Source of the DNA: an uncultured Flavobacteriaceae bacterium
Lineage (GTDB): Bacteria > Bacteroidota > Bacteroidia > Flavobacteriales > Flavobacteriaceae
Direction: 5' to 3'
Assembly: GCA_913043275.1 (NCBI GenBank)
Contig: CAJWLL010000014.1
Span: 1 to 44,959 of the forward strand
DNA: 44,959 nt
Under the pieces are notes generated by a model. The model did not search any database. It was given only the letters and a program-made list of their open reading frames with translations, and was not told the origin of the DNA. Below are positions 17,468 to 26,371 of this stretch, piece by piece. Each line of letters opens with the position of its first letter. Positions within the stretch are counted from its first letter, which is position 1. The translations under genes and the position numbers were made by a program.

Positions 17468-19088
17468 TAGGTTTAATAATCAGGATATGTGCAGATCTGC
17501 GTTTGAGGTTCATGTCAAAATTCATCTCCCCCTGACCATTGGTTTTTAAGTCAAATTCACTAGTAATATCAATAGAAGCTGCCTTTTGTAAAGGCATAAG
17601 ATCAATCAATTCTGAGCTTTTGGGACTGCCCATTGACAACCAAGCTTGGTATGTGTTGTTGTTTTTTGAATCCAGAGTAATGGATTCAACCTTATATTCG
17701 AGTTTATTTTTTAAGCCCGATAGTTGGATGTTTATTCTGTCATTACCCACCACTTTTTCCCCATCGGATTCCTGATAGTTGTAAACTAAAAGAACAATTT
17801 TTTCTTTAGATCTAGTAGCAATCAGACCGAACCGACTGCCTTTTTTATCCTTTACTACTTCTAGTCTTTGGGGCTGAAGTTGTGCCAACATTTCAAAGCC
17901 CGTTTGGATGGGCTTGGGCGTATTTCCTTCGGTCAAAAGTTCCCTTTTACCTGTAAAAAATTCATTTTCATCTGCCTCCCAAGAAAATCCCCAATAGAGA
18001 AGCATAGAGGTAGGGAAATTGTAGTTATCTTCTATTTGATAAAGCGCATCGACAAGTTTAAATAAAAACAGTGGAGAGCTGATCGAGTTTCGATACTCCA
18101 AATCTGGATAATCAGCAACGGTACGAAAGTAATTGGATGAAAGTCCCCATTCGTTCAAATGAAATGGTGTACCCTTTAGAGAAGGATATGCCTTTAGAAG
18201 TCGCTTAATCCAAAGGATCGCCTGAGAAAATCTTTGAACTTGAGGCTGTAGATGGGGTTCATTGTTTAACCATTTTCCTGACAGCCCATAGATATGATAT
18301 GAAATAAAATCGATCTGGGTACCTTTCTTACCAGTTACATAATTGGTTCCATTGGCCACATGATTAAGAAAAGGTTTTAAAAAATACTCGTGATAACAAG
18401 CTGGTCCACCCACCTTTAATTTCGAATCAACAGATGTTACCGCATCGACAAATACATCGTACATTTTATAAAACACATGCCACTCTTCCTCAGGCCAACC
18501 ATCGGGCTCATTCCATACTTCAAAATACCAACTCCTGACCTCATCAATTCCAAATTCATCAATAAAGTTTTGAGTAGTAGCTTTCATCAAATTGGACCAT
18601 TTTCTCCAATCATTAGGTCCAGTGTTGATAATTGTCATGCCCTCATCATTCCCTCTAGAGGAATCACTTTCATCAAGGCTCAATGCTTCGGGTAAATAAT
18701 CATATTCCACAATGGGTTTGATTCCATTTTCGATATAAGCCCTGTAGACTTTATTTAGATTTGAAAAATCATAAATGGGATCCCCCTTAGGGTCTTCGCT
18801 ATAGACATTTTGTCCCCTGATGACTCCGTGTTTTAAATCTTGATTGAAGGTGTGGTGTGATCGCAAATAATGGTGTGAATTTGTAGATCCCATTCTTTTG
18901 AGTAAATATTGGCCAGCAGGTCTGAGGCTGTGATAAAAAAGATGATCAGAGCCAGCGGCTTTCCAGAACTCAGTATTCTTTCCAACCACAATATTGCTTT
19001 TTACCTCAAAACGATTTTCTTGGCAAATGACCTGAGAGAAAACAAGTAAGGCTAATAGTAAAAAATTAAACTTTATAATCGATAACAT
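17460..19088 (-). CDS. GH39-like glycoside hydrolase
   Basis: A 542-residue protein with a signal peptide (about residues 1-22, ending VICQ) and a TIM barrel of clan GH-A type. The acid/base lies in FEVWNEPD (Glu194) and the nucleophile in HLNEWGLSS (Glu313), the arrangement of GH39 beta-xylosidases and alpha-L-iduronidases. YHIYG near 264-268 and a C-terminal beta-sandwich after about residue 400 also fit. It is the middle gene of a tight operon: 2 bp after the SGNH gene and overlapping the GH32 gene by 8 bp. The pairing with a sulfatase makes a uronic-acid- or pentose-containing sulfated glycan possible. GH39 is the best match; related clan-A families are alternatives. Confidence 0.82.
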   Translation of the reverse strand: MLSIIKFNFLLLALLVFSQVICQENRFEVKSNIVVGKNTEFWKAAGSDHLFYHSLRPAGQYLLKRMGSTNSHHYLRSHHTFNQDLKHGVIRGQNVYSEDPKGDPIYDFSNLNKVYRAYIENGIKPIVEYDYLPEALSLDESDSSRGNDEGMTIINTGPNDWRKWSNLMKATTQNFIDEFGIDEVRSWYFEVWNEPDGWPEEEWHVFYKMYDVFVDAVTSVDSKLKVGGPACYHEYFLKPFLNHVANGTNYVTGKKGTQIDFISYHIYGLSGKWLNNEPHLQPQVQRFSQAILWIKRLLKAYPSLKGTPFHLNEWGLSSNYFRTVADYPDLEYRNSISSPLFLFKLVDALYQIEDNYNFPTSMLLYWGFSWEADENEFFTGKRELLTEGNTPKPIQTGFEMLAQLQPQRLEVVKDKKGSRFGLIATRSKEKIVLLVYNYQESDGEKVVGNDRINIQLSGLKNKLEYKVESITLDSKNNNTYQAWLSMGSPKSSELIDLMPLQKAASIDITSEFDLKTNGQGEMNFDMNLKRRSAHILIIKPNE

Positions 19089-19090
19089 TA

Positions 19091-19777
19091 TTAAAGGTAT
19101 TTCATTATCGATTTTACAACTTCTTTTGCCAGTTCTTCACTGCCAAATTCAGTAAAATGAACATTGTTAGGTCTTTGAAGCTCATTGATTCTTGGTTCAA
19201 CAAAACCGTGTAAATCATTGATGTAAACGTTATTTTTTTTCATTATTCCTAGTGCAACAGTATTATAGATTTTTGGCATTCCAGGTTTCCTGGCCGGCTT
19301 TAGCTTTCCATCTGGATAGGGGGTTGTTGTGGCAAAAATCAATTTTGCTTTCGTCTTCTTTAGTTGTTTGACAATAAAATTGAGGTTTTTCTCATATTGT
19401 TCAGGTGATGCTTGGTGGGGATCTTCAAAACTTTTGCTGTTTTTACCGTTTTGGGGGTTTACATGCTTGATATCATGTAGTCCAAAATTGAAATGAATCA
19501 AATCCCATTGCGTTTTTCCAATCCACTGTGATATTTTTTTAATCCCATTGGTGGTTCCAGCACAGTTCTGAAAACCGCCTTTAGCTGAAATGGGCCGACT
19601 TAAATTTACGCGACCTTCCATAATTTCTTTGACAAAAGGGAAGTAGCCTATGGATATAGAGTCTCCCAGGATTAGAACATTTGGCAATTTATTTTTTCGG
19701 GAAAAACCACTTGAGGGAAAAAATACTGAAAATAAAGCCAAAGCAAAGCTTTTGGCAAAAAACCTTCTTTTTATCAT
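19091..19777 (-). CDS. Secreted SGNH/GDSL-family hydrolase, probable carbohydrate esterase
   Basis: A 228-residue protein with an N-terminal signal (MIKRRFFAKS then a hydrophobic run to about residue 25). It has ILGDSIS with nucleophile Ser40, a glycine-rich turn at GGFQNCAG, and block III Asn97 in HFNFGLHD. The catalytic His207 lies in NNVHFTEFG; the Asp usual three residues before this His (DxxH) is Asn204 here. That substitution occurs in some SGNH subgroups but may change the mechanism or activity. SGNH enzymes in such operons usually remove acetyl or other acyl groups from polysaccharides. It is first in the operon with the GH39-like and GH32 genes. A role in deacylating the same glycan is inferred. 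Confidence 0.82.
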   Translation of the reverse strand: MIKRRFFAKSFALALFSVFFPSSGFSRKNKLPNVLILGDSISIGYFPFVKEIMEGRVNLSRPISAKGGFQNCAGTTNGIKKISQWIGKTQWDLIHFNFGLHDIKHVNPQNGKNSKSFEDPHQASPEQYEKNLNFIVKQLKKTKAKLIFATTTPYPDGKLKPARKPGMPKIYNTVALGIMKKNNVYINDLHGFVEPRINELQRPNNVHFTEFGSEELAKEVVKSIMKYL

Positions 19778-19950
19778 CTGTTGATTTTCTGTTAAATTAT
19801 TAATAATGATTCAACAAAAAAAATAAGATAAAAATATGTCAGGAAATTAAGGCATTCAGTAAGGTTATAACTATTCGTAATCTCAAAAATAGAGTCAATA
19901 ACAAATAACTTGAAATAGATTTTGTAAATTTAAAAAGAATAAAATCACAT

Positions 19951-21267
19951 ATGAAAAATCAATTATTAAAATTCGTTTTTATACTATTTACTCCCTTTTC
20001 AATTTTGGTTGCTCAAACTGCGGATAATCCTTGGTCGATAGGTGTAGGAGTAAACACCATACAAATCATGGATGAATCAGTGGAATCAAAATTCGGATTG
20101 GGCCCATCAGTTTCTTTAGGAAGATACTTAGGAGCAGGATTTTCAATAGGAGCTAATTACGGTATAAATAAGTTTGAAATAGAGAATAACAATACAGATT
20201 ATACTTCAGTCGACGCTTTCCTGAAATTTAACTTGACCTCAAATAAATTTTCTCCATATATGATGGCTGGTTATGGATTATCTGATTTTGGCAAAAAACT
20301 TTCTTTTGAGGGGGTTTTTAAATCATTGGGTGCAGGAAGAACAGTCCTTGGTGGGGTTGGGTTTGATGTTTCAATCTCAAATAAACTTTCATTAAATCTT
20401 AGATCTGCATACAGATGGTCTGAAGAAAAAGGAACTTATAAACATCTTCAGCATATGGTTGGATTAAATTATAATTTTGGTCAAGGGGATTCAGATAAAG
20501 ATGGAATTCCAGATAACAAAGATTCCTGTCCAGAGGAACCTGGCCTCAAAGAATTCGATGGATGTCCTGATAGTGATGGTGACAAAATCCCTGATAACAA
20601 GGACAATTGTCCTGAGGAATTTGGTGCTGAAATCATGAACGGATGCCCTGACACTGATGGAGATAGTGTTGCAGACAATGAAGACGAATGCCCAGAGCAA
20701 GAGGGCTTGGTTGAGCTCAATGGTTGCCCTGATGCTGATGGGGATAGTGTTGCAGATAAAGATGATGAGTGTCCTGAAGAGCCTGGTGATGAAGAAAACA
20801 AGGGCTGTCCTTGGCCAGACACCGATGGAGATGGAGTAAGCGATAATATCGATGCTTGTCCAGATGAAGCTGGCTCTGAAGAAAATAACGGTTGTCCCGA
20901 TCTCTCAATGGAAGTGGTTCAAACCATTAATCAGTTGGCTACACAAATCAATTTCGCAGCGGGAACCGATAGGATTCAAGGCAAGCCAGTATTGGAGTCC
21001 TTAAGCGAAATTAAATTATTACTTGATAATAACCCTGATGGTAATTTAGTGATCGAGGGACATACTTCAAGTGATGGAGAGACTGAGGCAAATCTTGAGC
21101 TTTCTCAAAAGAGATCAGCTGCTGTAAAGGCTTTTTTAGTCAACTTGGGCGTTAATCCTGATCGATTGAAAACTGAGGGCTATGGTGAGGAAAAACCTAT
21201 TACTGACAATGAGACTGCCGAAGGCAGAGCACTAAACAGGAGGGTACAATTTAGAACTGAATTTTAG
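19951..21267 (+). CDS. OmpA-family outer-membrane protein with TSP3 repeats
   Basis: A 438-residue protein with a signal peptide ending at about VAQ (residue 21). An eight-strand-like barrel (about 25-175) ends in [11 protein letters not shown], followed by TSP3-type calcium repeats (about 177-316) with DxDGDxxxDxxDxCP units. The C-terminal OmpA domain (about 325-436) holds the peptidoglycan-binding motifs [19 protein letters not shown] and [17 protein letters not shown]. Such proteins anchor the outer membrane to peptidoglycan and are abundant in Flavobacteriia. It stands alone, flanked by a minus-strand operon on the left and a shared terminator with rpe on the right. Family is certain; individual role is structural by inference. 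Confidence 0.92.
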   Translation: MKNQLLKFVFILFTPFSILVAQTADNPWSIGVGVNTIQIMDESVESKFGLGPSVSLGRYLGAGFSIGANYGINKFEIENNNTDYTSVDAFLKFNLTSNKFSPYMMAGYGLSDFGKKLSFEGVFKSLGAGRTVLGGVGFDVSISNKLSLNLRSAYRWSEEKGTYKHLQHMVGLNYNFGQGDSDKDGIPDNKDSCPEEPGLKEFDGCPDSDGDKIPDNKDNCPEEFGAEIMNGCPDTDGDSVADNEDECPEQEGLVELNGCPDADGDSVADKDDECPEEPGDEENKGCPWPDTDGDGVSDNIDACPDEAGSEENNGCPDLSMEVVQTINQLATQINFAAGTDRIQGKPVLESLSEIKLLLDNNPDGNLVIEGHTSSDGETEANLELSQKRSAAVKAFLVNLGVNPDRLKTEGYGEEKPITDNETAEGRALNRRVQFRTEF

Positions 21268-21272
21268 GAAAC

Positions 21273-21299
21273 AAAAAAGGGGTGAAAACCCCTTTTTTT
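21273..21299. terminator. Bidirectional Rho-independent terminator between ompA-like gene and rpe
   Basis: A near-perfect stem of A6G4 (21273-21282) and C4T6 (21289-21298) encloses a 6-nt loop. The T-run follows the stem on the plus strand and, by symmetry, also on the minus strand. It lies between the convergent stops of the OmpA-family gene (21267) and rpe (21298), so it probably serves both. Confidence 0.9.
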
Positions 21300-21951
21300 A
21301 ATTTATATTTTTTAACTCCAATATGGTGTTTTTGGGATCCTCGGAGGAAAAGACAAAACTTCCCGCAACCAAGACGTTTGCACCACATTCAATCAATTTC
21401 TTGGCATTTTGATTTGTAACACCACCATCAATTTCAATCTGTGTGGAAGCTCCGGTCTTTTTAATAATAGCGCTGAGCTTTTTTACCTTTTCAAAAGTAT
21501 TTTCTATAAAACTTTGCCCACCAAACCCAGGATTTACACTCATCAAGCAGACCAGGTCAATTTCATTAATAATGGGTTCTAGTAAATCAACAGAAGTATG
21601 AGGATTTAATGCCACACCCGCTTTCATACCATTACTTTTTATAGATTGTAAGGTTCGGTGTAAGTGAGTGGAGGCTTCGAAATGTACTGTTAGTATATCA
21701 CTCCCCAATTCTGCAAAAGTTTCAATGAAGCGCTCCGGTTGAACTATCATCAAATGAACATCTAATGGCTTTTCAGCATGCGTAGCTATCGACTTAATCA
21801 CAGGCATCCCAAAAGATATGTTTGGCACAAACACTCCGTCCATTACATCAATATGAAACCAATCTGCTACGCTAGTATTGACCATTTTACAGTCGTATTC
21901 CAGATTTCCGAAATCCGCCGCCAATAATGAGGGAGCAATAATGGTTTCCAT
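21298..21951 (-). CDS. rpe: Ribulose-phosphate 3-epimerase
   Basis: A 217-residue cytoplasmic TIM-barrel enzyme of normal length. It interconverts ribulose-5-phosphate and xylulose-5-phosphate in the pentose phosphate pathway. Visible motifs are APSLLAADF at 6-14, FHIDVMDGVFVPNISFG with metal-binding His and Asp, VHLMI, SVNPGFGGQSF with the phosphate-binding loop, and EIDGGV with the second catalytic Asp. It follows rpoD by 15 bp on the same strand and ends at the bidirectional terminator, so it may be the last gene of an rpoD-rpe transcript. Confidence 0.97.
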   Translation of the reverse strand: METIIAPSLLAADFGNLEYDCKMVNTSVADWFHIDVMDGVFVPNISFGMPVIKSIATHAEKPLDVHLMIVQPERFIETFAELGSDILTVHFEASTHLHRTLQSIKSNGMKAGVALNPHTSVDLLEPIINEIDLVCLMSVNPGFGGQSFIENTFEKVKKLSAIIKKTGASTQIEIDGGVTNQNAKKLIECGANVLVAGSFVFSSEDPKNTILELKNIN

Positions 21952-21966
21952 TATGAAAAATTCAAT

Positions 21967-22830
21967 TTATCCCAAGTAAGTTTTCAAAATTTTACTTCGA
22001 GAGGTATGCTTCAATCTACGGATAGCTTTTTCTTTGATTTGTCTAACTCTTTCACGGGTTAAATCAAATGTTTCACCAATTTCTTCCAAAGTCATAGCAT
22101 GTTGATTACCCAAACCAAAATATAATCTCACAACATCAGCCTCACGAGGTGTTAACGTTTCTAAAGCCCTTTCTATCTCAGTTCTTAGGGATTCATGTAA
22201 AAGAGTTTTATCAGGGTTGGGTGATTCACCGCTATTCAGAACATCATAGAGGTTAGAGTCCTCTCCCTCAACCAAAGGAGCATCCATAGAGACATGCCTA
22301 CCGGAGTTTTTTAGGGACTCTTTAACATCATTGATGGTCATGTCCAACTCCTTAGCGATTTCCTCAGCTGATGGTGCTCTTTCGTGTGCTTGCTCTAAAA
22401 AAGCATAGGTTTTGTTGATTTTATTAATGGATCCAATTTTATTTAAGGGCAACCTAACAATTCTCGACTGCTCTGCCAAGGCTTGTAAAATAGACTGTCT
22501 TATCCACCAAACAGCGTAGGAAATAAATTTAAAACCTCTTGTTTCATCAAAACGCTGTGCTGCTTTTATCAATCCCAAATTTCCCTCATTGATCAAATCT
22601 GGCAAGGTTAACCCTTGGTTTTGATATTGTTTAGCAACAGAGACAACGAAACGGAGGTTAGCTTTAGTCAATTTTTCTAAGGCAATCTGGTCTCCCGCCT
22701 TGATTCTTTGAGCTAATTCTACCTCTTCCTCTGCCGTGATCAAATCAACCTTTCCAATTTCTTGAAGGTATTTGTCTAAGGAGGCAGTTTCACGATTGGT
22801 TACCTGTTTTGTGATTTTGAGTTGTCTCAT
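21967..22830 (-). CDS. rpoD: Primary RNA polymerase sigma factor RpoD/SigA
   Basis: A 287-residue sigma-70 of the short form normal for Bacteroidota, without region 1.1 and the large non-conserved insert of E. coli. Region 1.2 lies at about 17-50 ([15 protein letters not shown]), region 2 at about 55-125 ([18 protein letters not shown], then [18 protein letters not shown] and WWIRQSI), region 3 in the middle and region 4 at about 225-280, with the -35-type recognition helix in [19 protein letters not shown]. This factor recognises the TTG/TAnnTTTG promoters also seen in this window. The gene sits between pnp and rpe. Confidence 0.97.
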   Translation of the reverse strand: MRQLKITKQVTNRETASLDKYLQEIGKVDLITAEEEVELAQRIKAGDQIALEKLTKANLRFVVSVAKQYQNQGLTLPDLINEGNLGLIKAAQRFDETRGFKFISYAVWWIRQSILQALAEQSRIVRLPLNKIGSINKINKTYAFLEQAHERAPSAEEIAKELDMTINDVKESLKNSGRHVSMDAPLVEGEDSNLYDVLNSGESPNPDKTLLHESLRTEIERALETLTPREADVVRLYFGLGNQHAMTLEEIGETFDLTRERVRQIKEKAIRRLKHTSRSKILKTYLG

Positions 22831-22896
22831 GAAAAAGTATTTGTTTACATACTATTATACGTTAAAAAACAAAAAATGTTACATCTGGGTACTGAT

Positions 22897-25029
22897 TTAT
22901 TTGTTTCTAGGATTATTATTCCTCTCAGGCCTTGGTAATAGTGCTTTTCTGGAAACTTTTTGTTTTCTTGTTTTGGGATCAATTCCAAAGTATTTTACAT
23001 CAAAAGTATCGCCCAGATTAACCTCATCTGTCACTTTATCAATTCTATCCCATGAAACTTCTGAAATATGAAGTAGCACTTCATTTCCAGGGACAAATTC
23101 GACTACTGCTCCAAAATCTAATATTTTAACCACAGTAACATTGTAAATCTCACCAACTGTTGGTTTGAATGTAATGTTATTAATCCTTTCGATAGCAGCA
23201 TCGATTTTTTCTTGATTTATACCCAATATTTCAATGACACCCATATCTCCATCTTCTTCAATAACAATAGTGGTATCAGTTTCTTTTTGCATTTCCTGAA
23301 TTACTTTACCACCAGGTCCAATTACAGCCCCAATGAATTCATTGGGAATGGTAAGGTTAACCATTTTGGGCGCATGTGCCTTCACGCTTTCATTGGGTTG
23401 GTCAATGGTTTCTACGAGTTTCTCAAGTATTTGCAATCTACCTTCACGAGCTTGTTTAAGTGCTTTGACCAAAATTTCATAGGACAAGCCTTTGATTTTG
23501 ATGTCCATTTGACAAGCTGTAATTCCATTGCTTGTTCCTGTAACTTTAAAATCCATATCCCCCAGATGATCTTCATCTCCAAGGATATCACTCAAAACAG
23601 CATATCGATCACCATCAGATATCAATCCCATGGCAATTCCGGAAACGGGTCTTTTGATCTTTATCCCTGCATCCATCAAAGCCATAGTTCCTGAACAAAC
23701 TGTTGCCATTGAAGATGAACCATTTGATTCTAAAACTTCGCTTACGACCCTAACAGTGTATGGGCAATCGTCAGGAATCATACCTTTCAAACCTCTTTGA
23801 GCCAAGTTTCCATGTCCCACTTCTCTCCTTGATGTTCCTCTTAGCGGACGGGCTTCTCCTGTACAAAAGGGAGGGAAGTTGTAATGTAAGTAAAACCTTT
23901 CCTCACCTTCATAGGAGGGCATGTCAATTTGATTTGCATCTCTTGAAGTTCCCAAAGTTACTGTTGCGAGAGCTTGGGTTTCACCACGTGTGAAGATCGA
24001 TGATCCGTGGGTAGAAGGTAGGTAATCTACCTCACACCAAATCGGTCTGATTTCATCTGTTTTTCTACCGTCTAAACGCATACCTTCACTCAACACTAAT
24101 TCTCTGACTGCTTCTTTTTGTGCTTTGCCAAAGTATTTGCTGATCAAATCACCATTTTCTTCAAGCTCTTCTTCTGAAAAAGAGGCTTTAATTTCTTCTT
24201 TTAATTCACCAAACGCTAGGCTGCGCTGGGCTTTTCCTGTGCCTTTTTTGGCAATTGCATAGCACTTATCATAAGCAGAATCATGTATTTGCTTTTTAAG
24301 GGCTTCTTTTTCCTCAGATTGTTCATACTCGCGTACTTCTTTTCTTCCAAAGGCGTCAGCCAATTTCATTTGTGCATCAATTTGAACTTTGATAGCTTCG
24401 TGAGCAAATTTAATGGCATCAGCCATTTCTTCTTCGCTGCATTCGTCCATTTCACCCTCTACCATCATAACTGAATCGGAAGAAGCACCTACAATCATGT
24501 CGATATCAGAAGCTTCTAATTGATTTCGGCTGGGGTTAATAACAAATTCTCCATCTAATCGGGCAACCCTCGCTTCGGAAATGGGACATTCAAAAGGGAA
24601 GTCACTCAATTGGATGGCAGCAGATGCTGCTAATCCGGCTAGAGCATCGGGCATAACGTTTTCATCATGAGACATCAATTGAATCATCACTTGAACTTCG
24701 TTGTGATAATCTTTTGGGAAAAGAGGTCGCAAAACACGGTCGACAATTCGCATGGTCAATATTTCTCCATCGCTAGGTCTTGCTTCTCTTTTGAAAAAAC
24801 CACCGGGGTATCTCCCTGAGGCAGCGAATTTTTCACGGTAATCTACTGTGAGGGGTAAAAAGTCTACTTGACTGGAATTGTAGTTGGAAACTACTGTACA
24901 CAAAAGCATACAGTTCCCCATTTTTACTACAACAGAGCCATGTGCTTGTTTGGCTAGTTTACCAGTTTCAAGGGTAATAGTTCTTCCGTCGTCGAGACGA
25001 ATTTCTTGGGTAAATGTTTTAGGTTTCAT
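22897..25029 (-). CDS. pnp: Polyribonucleotide nucleotidyltransferase (PNPase)
   Basis: A 710-residue protein of full family length. Two RNase PH domains flank an all-alpha linker (first about 10-140, second about 310-540), with the catalytic stretch [20 protein letters not shown] and [14 protein letters not shown]-like phosphate site residues in the second. A KH domain follows (about 555-610, [17 protein letters not shown]) and then an S1 domain (about 620-690, [20 protein letters not shown]). It degrades RNA 3' to 5' using phosphate and is a degradosome component in many bacteria. It lies 96 bp downstream of rpsO on the same strand, the conserved rpsO-pnp order. An inverted repeat in the 5' leader may take part in autoregulation. 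Confidence 0.98.
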   Translation of the reverse strand: MKPKTFTQEIRLDDGRTITLETGKLAKQAHGSVVVKMGNCMLLCTVVSNYNSSQVDFLPLTVDYREKFAASGRYPGGFFKREARPSDGEILTMRIVDRVLRPLFPKDYHNEVQVMIQLMSHDENVMPDALAGLAASAAIQLSDFPFECPISEARVARLDGEFVINPSRNQLEASDIDMIVGASSDSVMMVEGEMDECSEEEMADAIKFAHEAIKVQIDAQMKLADAFGRKEVREYEQSEEKEALKKQIHDSAYDKCYAIAKKGTGKAQRSLAFGELKEEIKASFSEEELEENGDLISKYFGKAQKEAVRELVLSEGMRLDGRKTDEIRPIWCEVDYLPSTHGSSIFTRGETQALATVTLGTSRDANQIDMPSYEGEERFYLHYNFPPFCTGEARPLRGTSRREVGHGNLAQRGLKGMIPDDCPYTVRVVSEVLESNGSSSMATVCSGTMALMDAGIKIKRPVSGIAMGLISDGDRYAVLSDILGDEDHLGDMDFKVTGTSNGITACQMDIKIKGLSYEILVKALKQAREGRLQILEKLVETIDQPNESVKAHAPKMVNLTIPNEFIGAVIGPGGKVIQEMQKETDTTIVIEEDGDMGVIEILGINQEKIDAAIERINNITFKPTVGEIYNVTVVKILDFGAVVEFVPGNEVLLHISEVSWDRIDKVTDEVNLGDTFDVKYFGIDPKTRKQKVSRKALLPRPERNNNPRNK

Positions 25030-25038
25030 TTTTTATAA

Positions 25039-25080
25039 GTTGGTTGTAAATTAATTTTGTTGTGTGTTGTAGCAACCAAC
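25039..25080 (-). promoter_or_regulatory. Inverted repeat in the pnp leader (possible hairpin)
   Basis: On the plus strand GTTGGTTG at 25039-25046 and CAACCAAC at 25073-25080 form a perfect 8-bp dyad around 26 nt. It ends about 10 nt upstream of the pnp start codon. The transcribed form would give an RNA stem just before pnp. In E. coli a pnp leader hairpin is cut by RNase III and mediates PNPase autoregulation; similarity of function here is inferred from position only. Confidence 0.45.
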
Positions 25081-25125
25081 GAAAAACTGAATCAGTAAAT
25101 AGATACGCTTTTAATAAGAATTAGA

Positions 25126-25395
25126 TTATTTTCTTAATCCCAAATCCTTGATAATCGAACGGTAACGTTCAATATCTTTTGCTTTGAGGTAATCTAAAAG
25201 GCTACGACGCTTACCGACCAGTTTAACTAAGGAGCGTTCAGTGTTGAAGTCCTTTTTGTTTTTTTTGAGGTGGTTGGAAAGGTGATCAATTCTGTGGGAG
25301 AAAAGTGCTATTTGCCCTTCAGTAGATCCTGTGTCTTTTTCAGATTCACCATGTTTTTTAAAAATCCCTTCTTTAACTTTTCTGTCTAAGTACAT
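25126..25395 (-). CDS. rpsO: 30S ribosomal protein S15
   Basis: An 89-residue protein of standard length. It has the S15 signature with the rRNA-contacting helix region (FSHRIDHLSNHLKKNKKDF, about 32-50) and the C-terminal GKRRSLLDYLKAKDIERYRS. It binds 16S rRNA early in assembly of the small-subunit platform. It has its own strong promoter at 25434-25463 and precedes pnp on the same strand, an arrangement conserved in many bacteria. The N-terminus MYLDRKVKEGIF is typical of Bacteroidota S15. Confidence 0.98.
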   Translation of the reverse strand: MYLDRKVKEGIFKKHGESEKDTGSTEGQIALFSHRIDHLSNHLKKNKKDFNTERSLVKLVGKRRSLLDYLKAKDIERYRSIIKDLGLRK

Positions 25396-25433
25396 GCAAA
25401 TATTGTGTCAATAAATTTTATGTGAAACGAGTG

Positions 25434-25463
25434 CAAATATAATTGTAATAATCAGAATTACAA
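25434..25463 (-). promoter_or_regulatory. Promoter of rpsO (Bacteroidota type)
   Basis: Read on the minus strand, a -33 TTG (25463-25461) is followed after exactly 19 nt by the -7 box TATATTTG (25441-25434), a perfect match to TAnnTTTG. Transcription should begin near 25428, giving a leader of about 30 nt before the rpsO start at 25395. Confidence 0.8.
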
Positions 25464-25477
25464 CCTTATTGCTTTAA

Positions 25478-26335
25478 TTAATCCCTTAGGGGTTGGTTTA
25501 GGATCAAGTCTAAGTATAGGTTGATTTTGTCTTTAAGTAGTTTTCTGTGACAAATAAAGTCCAAAAAACCTTTCTCCAATAAGAATTCACTTTTTTGAAA
25601 CCCTTCTGGAAGATCACTTCCAGTCGTGTCTCTAACTACCCTAGGTCCAGCAAATGCAATCAAAGCTCCTGGTTCTCCAATGTTGATATCCCCCAACATG
25701 GCAAAAGAGGCAGTAGTTCCACCCGTGGTGGGATCCGTACATAGGGAAATGAAAGGTAATTTGGCTTCAGCCAATTCTGCAAGTTTTGCTGAGGTTTTTG
25801 CCATCTGCATTAGTGAATTGGCAGACTCCATCATTCTGGCGCCACCTGATTTTGAAATAATGACTAAGGGTATGTGATGCTTGATAGCATGGTTACATGC
25901 TCTAGCGATTTTTTCCCCCACTACTGAACCCATTGATCCTCCGATAAAAGAAAAGTCCATAGAAGCAACTAATAAATCCCTTCCTTTGGATTTACCTACT
26001 GCAGTTCGGATGGCATCGTTTAAGCCTGTTTTCTTGTGAGCGTCTTTTAGGCGATCCACGTATTTTTTGGAATCTTTAAAATTCAGAAAGTCTTTTGACC
26101 TCATTTTTTCGTCTAACTCTTTATAGTGGTTGTCGTCAAATAAAATCTCAAAATATTCTTTACTTCCAATGTGAACGTGATAGTCGTCCTCTGGGGAAAC
26201 ATAAAAATTTGAAGCCAATTCCTGAGTTTCGATGATTTTTCCTGTCGGGGTTTTATACCAAAGACCCCTGGGAATGTCTTTTTTCTCTTCAGTTTTCGTC
26301 TGTATACCCTTTTCACTTCTTTTAAACCAGCTCAT
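25478..26335 (-). CDS. accD: Acetyl-CoA carboxylase carboxyltransferase beta subunit
   Basis: A 285-residue AccD with the crotonase-like carboxyltransferase core: [16 protein letters not shown] near 128-143, SGGARMMES near 163-171, and [15 protein letters not shown] near 203-217 for acyl-CoA and oxyanion binding. It makes malonyl-CoA for fatty acid synthesis together with AccA, AccB and AccC. The N-terminal zinc ribbon is degenerate: where E. coli has two CxxC pairs, this protein has TPTG (about 30-33) and SPED (about 47-50), so no zinc can be bound by cysteines. This loss is, as far as I recall, common in Flavobacteriia. It lies 36 bp downstream of fbaA and may share its transcript. Confidence 0.95.
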   Translation of the reverse strand: MSWFKRSEKGIQTKTEEKKDIPRGLWYKTPTGKIIETQELASNFYVSPEDDYHVHIGSKEYFEILFDDNHYKELDEKMRSKDFLNFKDSKKYVDRLKDAHKKTGLNDAIRTAVGKSKGRDLLVASMDFSFIGGSMGSVVGEKIARACNHAIKHHIPLVIISKSGGARMMESANSLMQMAKTSAKLAELAEAKLPFISLCTDPTTGGTTASFAMLGDINIGEPGALIAFAGPRVVRDTTGSDLPEGFQKSEFLLEKGFLDFICHRKLLKDKINLYLDLILNQPLRD

Positions 26336-26371
26336 ATATGGGAAAATTTAATTCCTAAAAACTTTTTTTAT

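Noticed and set aside
19796-19807. 12-bp palindrome ATTATTAATAAT upstream of the SGNH operon
   Set aside because: Only A and T, in an AT-rich gap, so chance is likely; no promoter element could be placed around it.
20481-20822. Minus-strand frame opposite the TSP3 part of the OmpA-family gene
   Set aside because: Low-complexity Ser/Pro/Gly translation of a calcium-repeat region read backwards; the plus-strand gene is clearly real.
23212-23694. 160-codon plus-strand frame opposite pnp
   Set aside because: Antisense to the conserved second RNase PH domain of PNPase; no recognisable domain.
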